64,000 nucleotides of DNA, from positions 23,679 to 87,678 of the forward strand of contig CALXNS010000016.1 in assembly GCA_944389815.1 (NCBI GenBank), given 5' to 3'. Positions within the stretch are counted from its first letter, which is position 1. Every line of letters begins with the position of its first letter. The notes under the pieces are model-generated. The model worked only from the letters and a program-made list of their open reading frames with translations. It had not been told where the DNA came from and ran no database searches. Of this stretch, positions 28,315 through 36,915 are shown piece by piece. The position numbers were made by a program, and so were the translations under genes. This stretch comes from an uncultured Victivallis sp. (lineage in GTDB: Bacteria > Verrucomicrobiota > Lentisphaeria > Victivallales > Victivallaceae).

Positions 28315-28330
28315 ATAAAACCGGTTTTAT
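28315..28330 (-). promoter_or_regulatory. LacI-type operator of module B
   Basis: ATAAAACCGGTTTTAT is a perfect 16-base palindrome with the central CpG typical of LacI-family sites. It lies just downstream of the -10 box of the Gfo/Idh promoter, where a bound repressor would block initiation. The LacI gene is the second gene of this operon. Confidence 0.75.
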
Positions 28331-28337
28331 TGCTTAA

Positions 28338-28366
28338 ATTATGTACTATTTCTCCTGCAATGTCAA
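28338..28366 (-). promoter_or_regulatory. Promoter of the Gfo/Idh-LacI-pseudopilin-GH39 operon
   Basis: On the minus strand TTGACA (28361-28366), 17 bases, CATAAT (28338-28343): the same hexamers and spacing as the pseudopilin-GH5 promoter. Confidence 0.85.
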
Positions 28367-28464
28367 GAGCGGAATCCCAAAAATTCAAAAAAAAATCACA
28401 TCCCGAATGGCTTCTCCTGACGGAAAAATGTTAATTGCGGAATGCCAATTCGGAAAATTCCCGC

Positions 28465-28494
28465 TTGACAAATTCAATTTGAATGATATATTAT
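28465..28494 (+). promoter_or_regulatory. Promoter of marR-yczE-like pair
   Basis: TTGACA at 28465-28470 with either TATATT (28487-28492, 16-base spacer) or TATTAT (28489-28494, 18-base spacer) as the -10 box. Confidence 0.7.
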
Positions 28495-28505
28495 TAGCTT
28501 GCTAA
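28494..28505 (+). promoter_or_regulatory. SlyA/MarR-type operator
   Basis: TTAGCTTGCTAA is a perfect palindrome (arms TTAGC/GCTAA) and differs from the known SlyA consensus TTAGCAAGCTAA only in the central two bases. It overlaps the end of the -10 region and the probable transcription start of the marR gene, so it is placed for autorepression. Confidence 0.75.
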
Positions 28506-28528
28506 CGATATGGGAGAAAAAATTCCTG

Positions 28529-28960
28529 ATGACACACACATTACATTACCAGCTTCTGGCCGGTCATACGCTTTTCCAGCGAACTTTTCTGCGGAACATC
28601 CGGCGGAATCACCCAGAACTTTTACCCGGGCAACCCAAAGTGATCGACTTTCTCATGCATGTCGATCACGCTTATCAGCGGGAAATCGCGAATGCCTGCC
28701 TGCTGGAGCCGTCCACGCTCAGTCTGATACTTGAAAAGATGGAAAACGCCGGCCTCATTCACAGGGAAAAACAACCCGACAATAAAAAAAATTCCGTCGT
28801 CCGCCTCAGTGAACGAGGCCGGGAAGTCGGCAGCGAAATACTCGCCGTATTCCGTCACACCGAGGAGGCTCTCTGCCGGGGCCTGGACGCATCGGAACGG
28901 GAAATCCTCACCCGGGCGCTTCAAACCATCAGCCGGAATGCCCTGGAGGCGCAATTATGA
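28529..28960 (+). CDS. MarR family transcriptional regulator
   Basis: 143 residues from the ATG at 28529; a TTG at 28499 would add ten residues but overlaps the operator. GGGAG lies 12 bases upstream, a rather long spacing. The winged helix-turn-helix is seen in QREIANACLLEPSTLSLILEKMENAGLIHREK with the wing DNKKNSVVRLSERG. It probably represses itself and the membrane protein gene that overlaps its stop codon by 4 bases. Ligand unknown. Confidence 0.9.
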   Translation: MTHTLHYQLLAGHTLFQRTFLRNIRRNHPELLPGQPKVIDFLMHVDHAYQREIANACLLEPSTLSLILEKMENAGLIHREKQPDNKKNSVVRLSERGREVGSEILAVFRHTEEALCRGLDASEREILTRALQTISRNALEAQL

Positions 28961-29607
28961 AATATCGCTTCAGTAAACGGAAACGGCTGTTGTGTTTCAT
29001 GGTGGGGATGGCGCTCTGCGGATTCGGGGTTGCGCTCAGCACCAGGCCGGAACTCGGTACGAGTCCGATTTCCAGTCTGCCTTATGTAATGACCTTCATT
29101 GCGCCGCTCAGCTTCGGAGTATGGACGATACTCATCAACGTCCTCTTCCTGATCGCTCAGGCGCTCATTCTGCGAAAGGATTTCAAATTGCATTATCTTA
29201 CGCAGATCATTGCCGTGAGCATCTTCGGGTTCTTTATCGACCTCGGGATGTGGTGTTCACACTTTTACGTTCCGGAAAACTATCTGCTCCGACTCGGGGA
29301 ACAACTGCTCGGCTGCCTGATCCTATCCGCCGGCATCTGCTGTGAGCTGGCTGCGGATTTGACTTATCTGCCCGGCGAAGGGCTGGTCAAAGCCGTTGCG
29401 ACCTGCTGCAAATGCAATTTCGGAATCGTGAAAATCGGTTTTGACGTGACCCTGGTCGTGCTGGCCGTCGCCGTATCCTTTCTCGGAGCGGGCTCGATCA
29501 ACGGCATTCGGGAAGGAACGCTTGTCGCCGCCGTCGTCGTCGGCTTCCTCGTGCGACTCATGCACGGTCCATTCCGGGTCGTCCGCAAAACACTCGTAAA
29601 AGCCTGA
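28957..29607 (+). CDS. YczE/YyaS/YitT-like membrane protein
   Basis: 216 residues with five hydrophobic segments. The N-terminus FMVGMALCGFGVALSTRPELGTSPISSLPYV is the hallmark of the YczE/YyaS family (G-T-x-P-x-x-x-L block after helix 1). A pair of Cys (ATCCKC) lies in the cytoplasmic loop near 149-152. Function is unknown in the family; some members are linked to antibiotic synthesis or regulation. ATGA overlap with the marR gene indicates a two-gene operon. Confidence 0.85.
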   Translation: MKYRFSKRKRLLCFMVGMALCGFGVALSTRPELGTSPISSLPYVMTFIAPLSFGVWTILINVLFLIAQALILRKDFKLHYLTQIIAVSIFGFFIDLGMWCSHFYVPENYLLRLGEQLLGCLILSAGICCELAADLTYLPGEGLVKAVATCCKCNFGIVKIGFDVTLVVLAVAVSFLGAGSINGIREGTLVAAVVVGFLVRLMHGPFRVVRKTLVKA

Positions 29608-29626
29608 CGAAAACAGACAAAACATC

Positions 29627-29664
29627 CATCCGGTGGGGGATTTTCATATTTCCCTCTCCGGATG
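29627..29664 (+). terminator. Hairpin after the YczE-like gene
   Basis: CATCCGGTGGGGGA (29627-29640) pairs in 12 of 14 positions with TCCCTCTCCGGATG (29651-29664) around a 10-base loop. There is no long T-run, so efficiency is uncertain. Confidence 0.5.
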
Positions 29665-29764
29665 TTCAAATACAAAGCCCGTCTTTCCCTGATTCGTCAG
29701 CATCCCGCCATGCGATGGAGCATGTCATCTGAAATGTTCCCGGCGGCGGCCGGAGAAGGATTTT

Positions 29765-30583
29765 CTATTCCAGCCGCATCGGAATTTCATTTTGAATGAC
29801 GGCGATGCGGTTTTCCACGGTACGCACGCCGTCGACTTGCCGGATGACTTTTTCCGCCCGTTCCGCCGCGCCCCGGGAGGAAACCACGCCGTCGACGGTG
29901 ACATGGCCGTCGTCGCAGGTGATCTCCAGAAAACGAATATAAATTTTCTCGGCAACGATCAACTTGTACCGGATATTCTGGCCGAGCATCAGATTCTGCA
30001 ACACGCGCTCATCGTTTTCAGTGAGAGCCTTCCCTTCAGAAAGGCTCCGGATCGTCCCCGCCAGGGCGGAAACTTCGATTTCTGCGGTATTCAGCGTCAG
30101 ATCATAAGAATTGACATCGCGCCATTTCATTCCGTAAAAATAATAGCAGAACCCGATCCGTTCCCGGTCATTCTTGCGGATGAAATTGAGCGCCTGCTCC
30201 CTGGAACAATTCTGCTGACGGGCAATGCGCTCCGCGCGAACCTCCAATGGAGCGACAAAACGCAACCGCAGACATTTCGTCAAATTTCCGAGGAAGAAAT
30301 TCGCACCGCGGCCGATGATCGCCACATCTCCCCGGACCGCTTCCTGCAGAATAGCGGTTTTCAAGGTCTCCCAATAGACGTCGGGCCGGTTCAGAAACGA
30401 ATCCACCAACCGCGGTTTACGTTCATCGAACCGCTGCAGAAACCGGGAATCGGTCCCCAGCCGGTCGAAGTGTTCCTCCAGCGACCCGCGGTGGACGAAT
30501 CGCAGTCCCAGGGCATGGCACAACTCGGTCTCCTGTTCCAGAGTGATTGCGCCGGTCTCTCGTGCAATGGTAACAATTCGCAT
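29765..30583 (-). CDS. Cytidylate kinase-like protein fused to a BON-like domain
   Basis: 272 residues from the second of two adjacent ATGs (GGGAGG 6 bases before it; the first would leave only 3). Residues 1-175 follow the Cytidylate_kin2 pattern: MRIVTIARE, the kinase middle VAIIGRGANFFLG, LRFVAPLEVRAERIARQQ, and the lid-like NDRERIGFCYYFYGMKWRD. The glycine-rich P-loop after the first strand (GSGG in relatives) is replaced by TGAITLEQE, so kinase activity is doubtful. The last 65 residues (IRFLEITCDDGHVTVDGVVSS..VRQVDGVRTVENRI) look like a BON domain. Confidence 0.75.
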   Translation of the reverse strand: MRIVTIARETGAITLEQETELCHALGLRFVHRGSLEEHFDRLGTDSRFLQRFDERKPRLVDSFLNRPDVYWETLKTAILQEAVRGDVAIIGRGANFFLGNLTKCLRLRFVAPLEVRAERIARQQNCSREQALNFIRKNDRERIGFCYYFYGMKWRDVNSYDLTLNTAEIEVSALAGTIRSLSEGKALTENDERVLQNLMLGQNIRYKLIVAEKIYIRFLEITCDDGHVTVDGVVSSRGAAERAEKVIRQVDGVRTVENRIAVIQNEIPMRLE

Positions 30584-30779
30584 CATATTCCTCCCGTTTC
30601 TGCCGATTCGCGGATCCGCGCCCCGCCGGCGGGAAATCCGCCTCCGCCGAAGAAACTATAAAGGTTCCGGACGATTTTTTCAAGTCCGCACGCAGGAGAA
30701 TTTTGGAGGAATTTTCGTTTTCCGGGCTTTCGCAGTGCGAAAATCTCCATTTCGACGCTTCAATTCGCTTCGATTCGGT

Positions 30780-31601
30780 TCACTCCTCCTCAAACCAGTC
30801 GAACCAGTCATGAAAGAATTCGCGAACCGGAGATTTTTCGTCCTCCACTGCGCCGGGTTCCAGCGGCAGCAAATTCCGACAGGAACCCGATTCGGCTCCG
30901 GACATGCCGCCGTTTTCCGGTTTCCGGCATTCGATCCGGCGGGGAATGGTCACGGTCAGAACGCCGTCATGTTCGACCGCGCGAATCTTCTCCACATCCG
31001 TTCCCGGAGGCAACGTGAAACAGCGCTGGAACGAACCGTAACTCCGTTCTCGAAAATAACGATCCCCGGAGCTGTCTTCCCGAATGGATTTCGTTTCGCC
31101 GCTGATGGTCAGAACCGCATTTTCGACGGAGACATGAAGCGTCTTGTCTATCACATTGCCGGGTTTGAGCGTCAACACATATCCTTCGGCGCTCTCCTTC
31201 AGAAACCAGCCCGGTGACGGCGGCAGCGGCAGGTGCGACACATCATCGCCGCCATCTCTGAAAAGCGGATGCTCCGACAGCCGCGACTCCGGTTGAAAAA
31301 ACTCCGCATCGTTGAATTTCTCCCGTATCCGCCGCATCATCCGCCGGTGAAGTTGAAACATCCGGCAGAAAACAAAATCCTCCACCGCCGGATCCGATGC
31401 CGCAGGAAGCCATTCCTGTTCTTCAGCCCGGGGAACCGTCGTCGTTTCCCTGAGCGCCTTTCCCGCCCTCTGCCGGTCGCCGTCATCGCCTTTCCCTTCC
31501 ACCGGCGGAATACTTTCACCGGCGGCGGTCACCATTGCCGCGAAGGTCAACAACAGCCCGGTACAGAAAAACAATCCGATTTTTCCGCAAATGCGCGTCA
31601 T
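30780..31601 (-). CDS. Exported Hsp20/alpha-crystallin family protein
   Basis: 273 residues from the ATG at 31601 (AGGGA 5 bases upstream); a start at 31619 adds six residues. A hydrophobic leader CGKIGLFFCTGLLLTFAAMVTAAG indicates export to the periplasm. A charged, low-complexity stretch follows, then an alpha-crystallin domain (about 135-215: SAEGYVLTLKPGNVIDKTLHVSVENAVLTISGE, FQRCFTLPPGTDVEKIRAVEHDGVLTVTIPR). The C-terminal extension is acidic and aromatic (FFHDWFDWFEEE). Most small heat-shock proteins are cytoplasmic, so a leader is unusual. It probably acts as a holdase in the envelope. Confidence 0.8.
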   Translation of the reverse strand: MTRICGKIGLFFCTGLLLTFAAMVTAAGESIPPVEGKGDDGDRQRAGKALRETTTVPRAEEQEWLPAASDPAVEDFVFCRMFQLHRRMMRRIREKFNDAEFFQPESRLSEHPLFRDGGDDVSHLPLPPSPGWFLKESAEGYVLTLKPGNVIDKTLHVSVENAVLTISGETKSIREDSSGDRYFRERSYGSFQRCFTLPPGTDVEKIRAVEHDGVLTVTIPRRIECRKPENGGMSGAESGSCRNLLPLEPGAVEDEKSPVREFFHDWFDWFEEE

Positions 31602-31820
31602 CACATTCCCTGTTTTCATCGTTCAGTTTCACTCAGCGCCTTCCAATCTGCGCACCTGTCCAGATCCGTCGAACGGGCGTTGCCGAAATGTACCAATCAG
31701 TTGTTCTCTTACATACTTCTTCCGGAAAAATTTTTCAAGCCGGATTTCTCATCCTGACCATTTCCTGACAGAATTTTGAATTCGACCTGCTTCATTCTTC
31801 CCTCAGATCGCAACTTCAGA

Positions 31821-31853
31821 CAAAAAAAAGACCCGGATCCGAAGATCCGGGCC
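31821..31853 (-). terminator. Intrinsic terminator of the PFOR gene
   Basis: The stem CCCGGATC/GATCCGGG with tetraloop (31832-31851) is followed on the minus strand by a run of eight T, 36 bases beyond the PFOR stop codon. Confidence 0.9.
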
Positions 31854-31887
31854 TCATGTCTGAATACTATCCCGATTTCAAATCATG

Positions 31888-34800
31888 TTATTTCATGATT
31901 TCTCCGAGATTCTTGTAGAAAGACATCCGCCGGTGCGCATCGGCTTCCGCCAGGGCGAAGAGCTCTTCCGCATCCGCCGGACAGGTCTTGAAGAGCGACT
32001 TGTAACGGTTTTCGCTGCGGATGAATTCCTGGAAGCTTGCGGTCGCTTCCTTCGTCTCCCAGATGAACGGCTTCTCCAACGCCGGATTGTAACGGTAGAG
32101 CGGCCAGTAACCGGCCTCCACCGCGCGCTTGGCTTCAACCTGACTCTTGGACATGTTGATGCCGTGAGCGATGCAGGGCGCATACGCCAGGATGATCGAC
32201 GGCCCCTTGTGCGCTTCGGCTTCGCGAATCGCCGTCAACGCCTGCTGACGGTTCGCGCCCATCGAAATCGATGCGACATACACGTTGCCGTAGCTCATGC
32301 ACATGAAACCGAGATTCTTCTTGGTCAGGCGCTTACCAGAGTTGGCGAAGAGCGCCACCGCGCCGATCGGCGTCGACTTGGAAGCCTGACCGCCGGTGTT
32401 CGAATACACTTCCGTGTCGAGCACGAGGATGTTAACGTTGCGGTTCTGCGCCACGACATGATCCAGACCGCCGAACCCGATGTCGTAAGCCCAGCCGTCG
32501 CCGCCGAGAATCCACACGGATTTATCGACGAAGTAATCCTTGAGCTCAAGCATCTTCGCGTAGATTTCGCGTTTTTCGCCTTCGGATTTCTCCACCGCAA
32601 CCGGCAGCAGTTCAGCCAGTTTCGCCTGATTGGCGATCGCGGCGTCGTCGGTGCTTTCCCAGTTCGCGGTCGCGTAATCCAGCGCCGCCTTCATCGCGTC
32701 GCAACAGACGCCGAGTTCCTGGATGCGTTTGATGTTGTTCCACAGCTGCTTGCGGTTCGTGTCAACCGCAAGACGCATACCGAAACCGTATTCGGCATTA
32801 TCTTCGAAGAGCGAGTTCGCCCACGCCGGTCCGCGTCCCTGCTTGTCTTTGCAATACGGCAGCGACGGGAACGAGCCGCCGTAGATCGACGAACAGCCGG
32901 TCGCGTTCGCCACGACCATCCGATTGCCGAAGAGCTGGCTGACCAGTTTCACATACGGCGTCTCACCGCAACCGGCGCAAGCTCCGCTGAATTCGAAATA
33001 CGGCATCAGGAACTGCGACCCCTTCACCGTCGAAGCATTCACTCCGCCCATCACGTTGTCCGGCAGCGACAGGAAGAAGTCGAGATTCTGATCCTGATTG
33101 GCGGCACGCTCCTCGGCGATGTGCGTCATGACGATCGCCTTGTCCTTGACCGGACAGGTTTCCACGCAGACGCCGCAGCCGGTACAATCTTCGATGAAGA
33201 CCTGCATCCGGAACTTCAAACCGAGCTCCTTCTTCACCGGCGGCTTCGCGTCGACCGTCTCGAACGTCGCCGGCGCTCCGGCCAGGTTCGCCGGTTCGAT
33301 CAGCTTCGAACGGATCGCCGCATGCGGACAGGCCATCACGCACTGGTTGCACTGAATGCACTTGGATGCATCCCACTTCGGAACCGACGGCGCAATGCCG
33401 CGCTTTTCAAACTTCGACGTCGCGGTCGGCATCGAACCGTCATAGCTCATCGCCGACACCGGAATGTTGTCGCCCTGCTGGTGCAGAATCGGCTTCATGA
33501 GCTTGTTCGCAAACTCACCCATTTCCGGAGTGATCAGCGCCTTCGGCTCATAGGAACTTACGCCGTCGAGCGTCGCCGGAACCGTGACCTTTTCCAACAT
33601 CGCCAGCGCGCGGTCGACGCACATCTGGTTCTGTTTGACGACTTCGTCGCCCTTCTTCTTGAACTTCTTCTCGATTCCGGACTTGATGTAACCGATCGCG
33701 TCATCGGCCGGAATGATGTTCGCCAGCTTGAAGAAGCACGTCTGCATGATCGTCGAAACGTATTTCGCACTGCCGATCTCCAGCGCCAGCTTCAACGCGT
33801 CGATCGTGTAGACCTGAACGTGCTTCCGGAGAATCGTCTCCTGCATTTCGCGGGTGAAGCTTTCGAAAACCTTGTCCGCCGGAAGTTCACTGTTGAGCAG
33901 GAACGTACCGCCGTCGACGATTCCGTTGAGCATGTCGTAACGACCGATGTAGGCCGGATTGTGGCAGGCGACGAAATTCGGCGCGGTGATCGTGTATTCG
34001 CTGGTGATCGGCTTGTCGCCGAAACGCAGGTGAGAAACTGTGATGCCGCCGGACTTCTTCGAATCGTAGACGAAGTACGCCTGAACATATTTTTCCGTGT
34101 GGTCGCCGATGATCTTCACGGAGTTCTTGTTCGAACCGACCGTGCCGTCGCCGCCGAGACCCCAGAACATGCATGCCGTCGTGCCGGCCGGCTCCGTGAC
34201 GATCTCCTCGTCGATCGGCAGCGAAAGGCCGGTGACGTCGTCGTTGATGCCGACCGTGAAGTTGTGCGTGCACTTCCCGTCCAGATGCTTGTAGATCGCC
34301 AGCACCATCGACGGCGTGAACTCCTTGCTCGCCAGTCCGTAACGGCCGCCGACAACCTTGACGTCCCGACCGGCCAGCGCCGCCTTGACGTCGAGGAAGA
34401 GCGGTTCGCCGAGCGAACCGGGTTCCTTGCAGCGGTCGAGCACCGCAACTTTTTTGACCGTCTCCGGCAAAGCCTTGACGAACACATCCGCCGCGAACGG
34501 GCGATAAAGACGAACCTTCAGCAAGCCGAGCTTGCCGCCGCGGGCGTTGAGGTAACCGATCGCTTCCTCGATCGTCTCGCAGCTCGACCCCATCGCCACG
34601 ATCACCTTGTCCGCATCGGGCGCGCCGACGTAATCGAAAAGATGCAGCGCGCGACCGGTCACCGCGGCGAGTTTATCCATATATTTCTGCACGATTCCGG
34701 GCAGCGCGGCATACTCTTTGTTGGTGGTCTCGCGGCCCTGGAAATAGACATCCGGATTCTGCGCGGCCATCTTGGCATACGGCGCCTCGGGACGGAGTGC

Positions 34801-35418
34801 ACGGTTGCGGAAGCGTTCGACATACTTCATGTCGAGCAGATTCTTCATATCGGAGTAATCGAGCAGTTCGACCTTCTGGAACTCGTGCGACGTGCGGAAT
34901 CCGTCGAAAAACGCCAGGAACGGAATTTCGCTCTCCAGCGTCGAAAGATGCGCCACGATCGCGAGATCGTGCGTCTCCTGAATCGACGCCGCAGAGGTCA
35001 TCGCGAACCCGGTCGCACGGCAGCTCATCACGTCGGAGTGATCGCCGAAGATCGACAGCGACTGCGCCGCCAGCGCACGCGCCGAAACGTGAAACACCGT
35101 CGGCAGCATTTCGCCGGCGATCTTGTACATGTTCGGAATCATCAGCAGCAATCCCTGCGACGCGGTGTAGGTGGTCGTCAGCGCGCCGGCGCTCAACGAA
35201 CCGTGCACGGCGCCCGCGGCGCCCGCTTCGGACTGCATTTCGACAACTTCGAGCTTTTCGCCGAACATGTTCTTCTGTCCCTGGCTGGCCCAGGTGTCAG
35301 CGTACTCTCCCATCGTCGAAGAAGGGGTGATCGGGTAGATCGCCGCAACTTCGCTGAACGCATACGCAACATAGGACGCCGCGTAATTGCCGTCGATGGT
35401 CAGCATTTTCTTTGCCAT
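31888..35418 (-). CDS. nifJ: Pyruvate:ferredoxin (flavodoxin) oxidoreductase
   Basis: 1176 residues, the usual size of the single-chain enzyme. It starts MLTIDGNYAASYVAYAFSEVAAIYPITPSS (domain I, pyruvate/TPP). Domain V holds two 4Fe-4S motifs, CIQCNQCVMACPH (about 690) and CTGCGVCVETCPV (about 742). The C-terminal TPP domain has ACAGCGETPY and GDGWAYDIGFGGLDH. It cleaves pyruvate with CoA to acetyl-CoA, CO2 and reduced ferredoxin, the central step of anaerobic fermentation. The ATG has GGAGG upstream. The gene is monocistronic with its own terminator; the leader contains two palindromes that could be regulatory. Confidence 0.97.
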   Translation of the reverse strand: MAKKMLTIDGNYAASYVAYAFSEVAAIYPITPSSTMGEYADTWASQGQKNMFGEKLEVVEMQSEAGAAGAVHGSLSAGALTTTYTASQGLLLMIPNMYKIAGEMLPTVFHVSARALAAQSLSIFGDHSDVMSCRATGFAMTSAASIQETHDLAIVAHLSTLESEIPFLAFFDGFRTSHEFQKVELLDYSDMKNLLDMKYVERFRNRALRPEAPYAKMAAQNPDVYFQGRETTNKEYAALPGIVQKYMDKLAAVTGRALHLFDYVGAPDADKVIVAMGSSCETIEEAIGYLNARGGKLGLLKVRLYRPFAADVFVKALPETVKKVAVLDRCKEPGSLGEPLFLDVKAALAGRDVKVVGGRYGLASKEFTPSMVLAIYKHLDGKCTHNFTVGINDDVTGLSLPIDEEIVTEPAGTTACMFWGLGGDGTVGSNKNSVKIIGDHTEKYVQAYFVYDSKKSGGITVSHLRFGDKPITSEYTITAPNFVACHNPAYIGRYDMLNGIVDGGTFLLNSELPADKVFESFTREMQETILRKHVQVYTIDALKLALEIGSAKYVSTIMQTCFFKLANIIPADDAIGYIKSGIEKKFKKKGDEVVKQNQMCVDRALAMLEKVTVPATLDGVSSYEPKALITPEMGEFANKLMKPILHQQGDNIPVSAMSYDGSMPTATSKFEKRGIAPSVPKWDASKCIQCNQCVMACPHAAIRSKLIEPANLAGAPATFETVDAKPPVKKELGLKFRMQVFIEDCTGCGVCVETCPVKDKAIVMTHIAEERAANQDQNLDFFLSLPDNVMGGVNASTVKGSQFLMPYFEFSGACAGCGETPYVKLVSQLFGNRMVVANATGCSSIYGGSFPSLPYCKDKQGRGPAWANSLFEDNAEYGFGMRLAVDTNRKQLWNNIKRIQELGVCCDAMKAALDYATANWESTDDAAIANQAKLAELLPVAVEKSEGEKREIYAKMLELKDYFVDKSVWILGGDGWAYDIGFGGLDHVVAQNRNVNILVLDTEVYSNTGGQASKSTPIGAVALFANSGKRLTKKNLGFMCMSYGNVYVASISMGANRQQALTAIREAEAHKGPSIILAYAPCIAHGINMSKSQVEAKRAVEAGYWPLYRYNPALEKPFIWETKEATASFQEFIRSENRYKSLFKTCPADAEELFALAEADAHRRMSFYKNLGEIMK

Positions 35419-35444
35419 GATTCCTCCGTTGTGTTATGGTCTGT

Positions 35445-35462
35445 AAAGGCCCGCGGGCCCTT
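35445..35462 (-). promoter_or_regulatory. GC-rich palindrome in the PFOR leader
   Basis: A perfect 12-base palindrome GGCCCGCGGGCC lies about 30 bases before the PFOR start codon in otherwise AT-rich sequence. It may be an operator or an mRNA hairpin. Confidence 0.5.
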
Positions 35463-35549
35463 ACTGTTTGAAAAAAATTGTCTCACGAAAACAATCTGCA
35501 AATAATATAAAAGAATTTACACCGTCAAACGTTTTTTTCAAATTTTTTA

Positions 35550-35565
35550 TTACGGTTTCCCGTAA
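35550..35565. promoter_or_regulatory. Palindrome TTACGG-TTTC-CCGTAA between PFOR and Gfo/Idh
   Basis: Six-base perfect arms with a 4-base spacer, in the middle of the AT-rich divergent intergenic region and upstream of a possible PFOR -35 box (TTGACG). Read rightwards it ends in T5, but no rightward gene precedes it, so an operator is more likely than a terminator. Confidence 0.45.
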
Positions 35566-35626
35566 TTTTTCCAGAGATTCGTTCCGGATTGCGAAAAAAT
35601 CCATATTGATTCCTTCTTTATCCATT

Positions 35627-35655
35627 TTGCTTCCGAAAAAAACGCGTTATATTAT
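35627..35655 (+). promoter_or_regulatory. Promoter of Gfo/Idh-epimerase operon
   Basis: TTGCTT (35627-35632), 17 bases, TATTAT (35650-35655), about 50 bases before the ATG at 35705, which is preceded by GAAAGGA. Confidence 0.65.
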
Positions 35656-35704
35656 GGCAGAAAGGGCACGTTCTTTACTGCCGAACAATGAAAGGATTTG
35701 ATCC

Positions 35705-36910
35705 ATGCGCAACGTCAGAATTGGTGTTATCGGCTGCGCCGGCCGCGGTAAATTGGCCGACTGGGCACATCAACCCGGAAACGGATCGGAAATCGTCGCA
35801 GGTGCGGACATTTATCCCGAACAGCGTCAGATGTTCCTCGACCGCTACCGGGAAAAATTCAACGCACAGCCGGCCGTCTATTCCGATTACCGGGAGATGA
35901 TCGAAAAAGAACAGCTTGACGGCGTCATCGTCACCTCCCCCGACTTCCTTCACGAGGAACACGCCGTCTTCGCGCTGAATCATAAAATCGCCGTCTATCT
36001 CGAAAAACCGATCGCGATCTCCATCGAGAGCGCCGACCGTATTCTTGAGGCGGCCTACCGCAACCGTGCCAAACTGGTCATCGGCCACAACATGCGTTAT
36101 ATGGCCTTCACGCGCAAAATGAAGGAGATCATCGACCAGGGAGTCATCGGTGAAGTCAAAGCCGTCTGGTGTCGTCACTTCATCAGTTACGGCGGCGACG
36201 CCTATTACCGGGACTGGCACGCCGTCAGGAAATACAGCAACAGTCTGCTGCTTCAGAAAGGCGCCCACGACATCGACATCATCCACTGGCTCGCCGGCGG
36301 ACGGACCGTACAGGTCAACGGCATGGGCGGATTGACCGTTTACGACAAGCTTCCGCGCCGTCCGAAGGGCGAAGAGCGGATCAAGGAAGGAATCCAGTCC
36401 GTCTGGAAGGAGGAACATTTCCCCGCAACCAGCCAGAAGGACTTCTATCCGGAAATCGAAGTCGAAGACATCAACATGATCAACATGCGTCTCACCAACG
36501 GTGTTTTCGCCAACTACGAACAGTGTCACTTCGCTCCCGATGCCTGCCGCAATTACACCGTCATCGGCACGAAGGGGCGGCTGGAAAATTACGGGGACTA
36601 CTCCCCCGACAGCGACATTCAGGTCTGGACCCGCCGCAAAGACAAGTTCCGGCTCGAAGGCGACATCACCTACCGCGTCAACGCCGACGACGGAAACCAC
36701 GGCGGCGCCGACCCGCAGATCGTTCAGAGCTTCGTCGATGCGCTCCGCGGAAAATATGACGTCTGGTCGACGCCGCAGGCGGCCCGCTACAGCGTCGCCG
36801 CCGGATGTCTCGGCGCGGAATCGATCCGCAACGGCGGCGGCTGTTACGAAGTTCCGGCGCTGCCTGATTATCTTGAGAATTTTGATTTCGCCAGAGCGGA
36901 GGAGAAATAA
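35705..36910 (+). CDS. Gfo/Idh/MocA family oxidoreductase
   Basis: 401 residues. The NAD(P)-binding start is IGVIGCAGRGKLADWA. EKPIAISIESADRILEAA follows near residue 100, HNMRYM near 120, and the conserved GAHDIDIIHWLAGG block near 185. No signal peptide, so it is cytoplasmic. The C-terminal domain has NHGGADPQIVQSFVDALRG, as in many sugar dehydrogenases of this family. Five bases separate it from the epimerase, so they form an operon and may act on the same sugar or sugar nucleotide. Confidence 0.92.
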   Translation: MRNVRIGVIGCAGRGKLADWAHQPGNGSEIVAGADIYPEQRQMFLDRYREKFNAQPAVYSDYREMIEKEQLDGVIVTSPDFLHEEHAVFALNHKIAVYLEKPIAISIESADRILEAAYRNRAKLVIGHNMRYMAFTRKMKEIIDQGVIGEVKAVWCRHFISYGGDAYYRDWHAVRKYSNSLLLQKGAHDIDIIHWLAGGRTVQVNGMGGLTVYDKLPRRPKGEERIKEGIQSVWKEEHFPATSQKDFYPEIEVEDINMINMRLTNGVFANYEQCHFAPDACRNYTVIGTKGRLENYGDYSPDSDIQVWTRRKDKFRLEGDITYRVNADDGNHGGADPQIVQSFVDALRGKYDVWSTPQAARYSVAAGCLGAESIRNGGGCYEVPALPDYLENFDFARAEEK

Positions 36911-36915
36911 GTCTT

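Noticed and set aside
31885..35505. 1206-codon open frame on the plus strand opposite PFOR
   Set aside because: It is the antisense shadow of a strongly biased gene; its translation is Arg/His/Asp-rich with no domain, whereas the minus strand encodes a full PFOR.
35550..35570. Rightward terminator reading of TTACGG-TTTC-CCGTAA plus T-run
   Set aside because: No rightward gene lies upstream; the region separates divergent genes, so an operator is the better reading.
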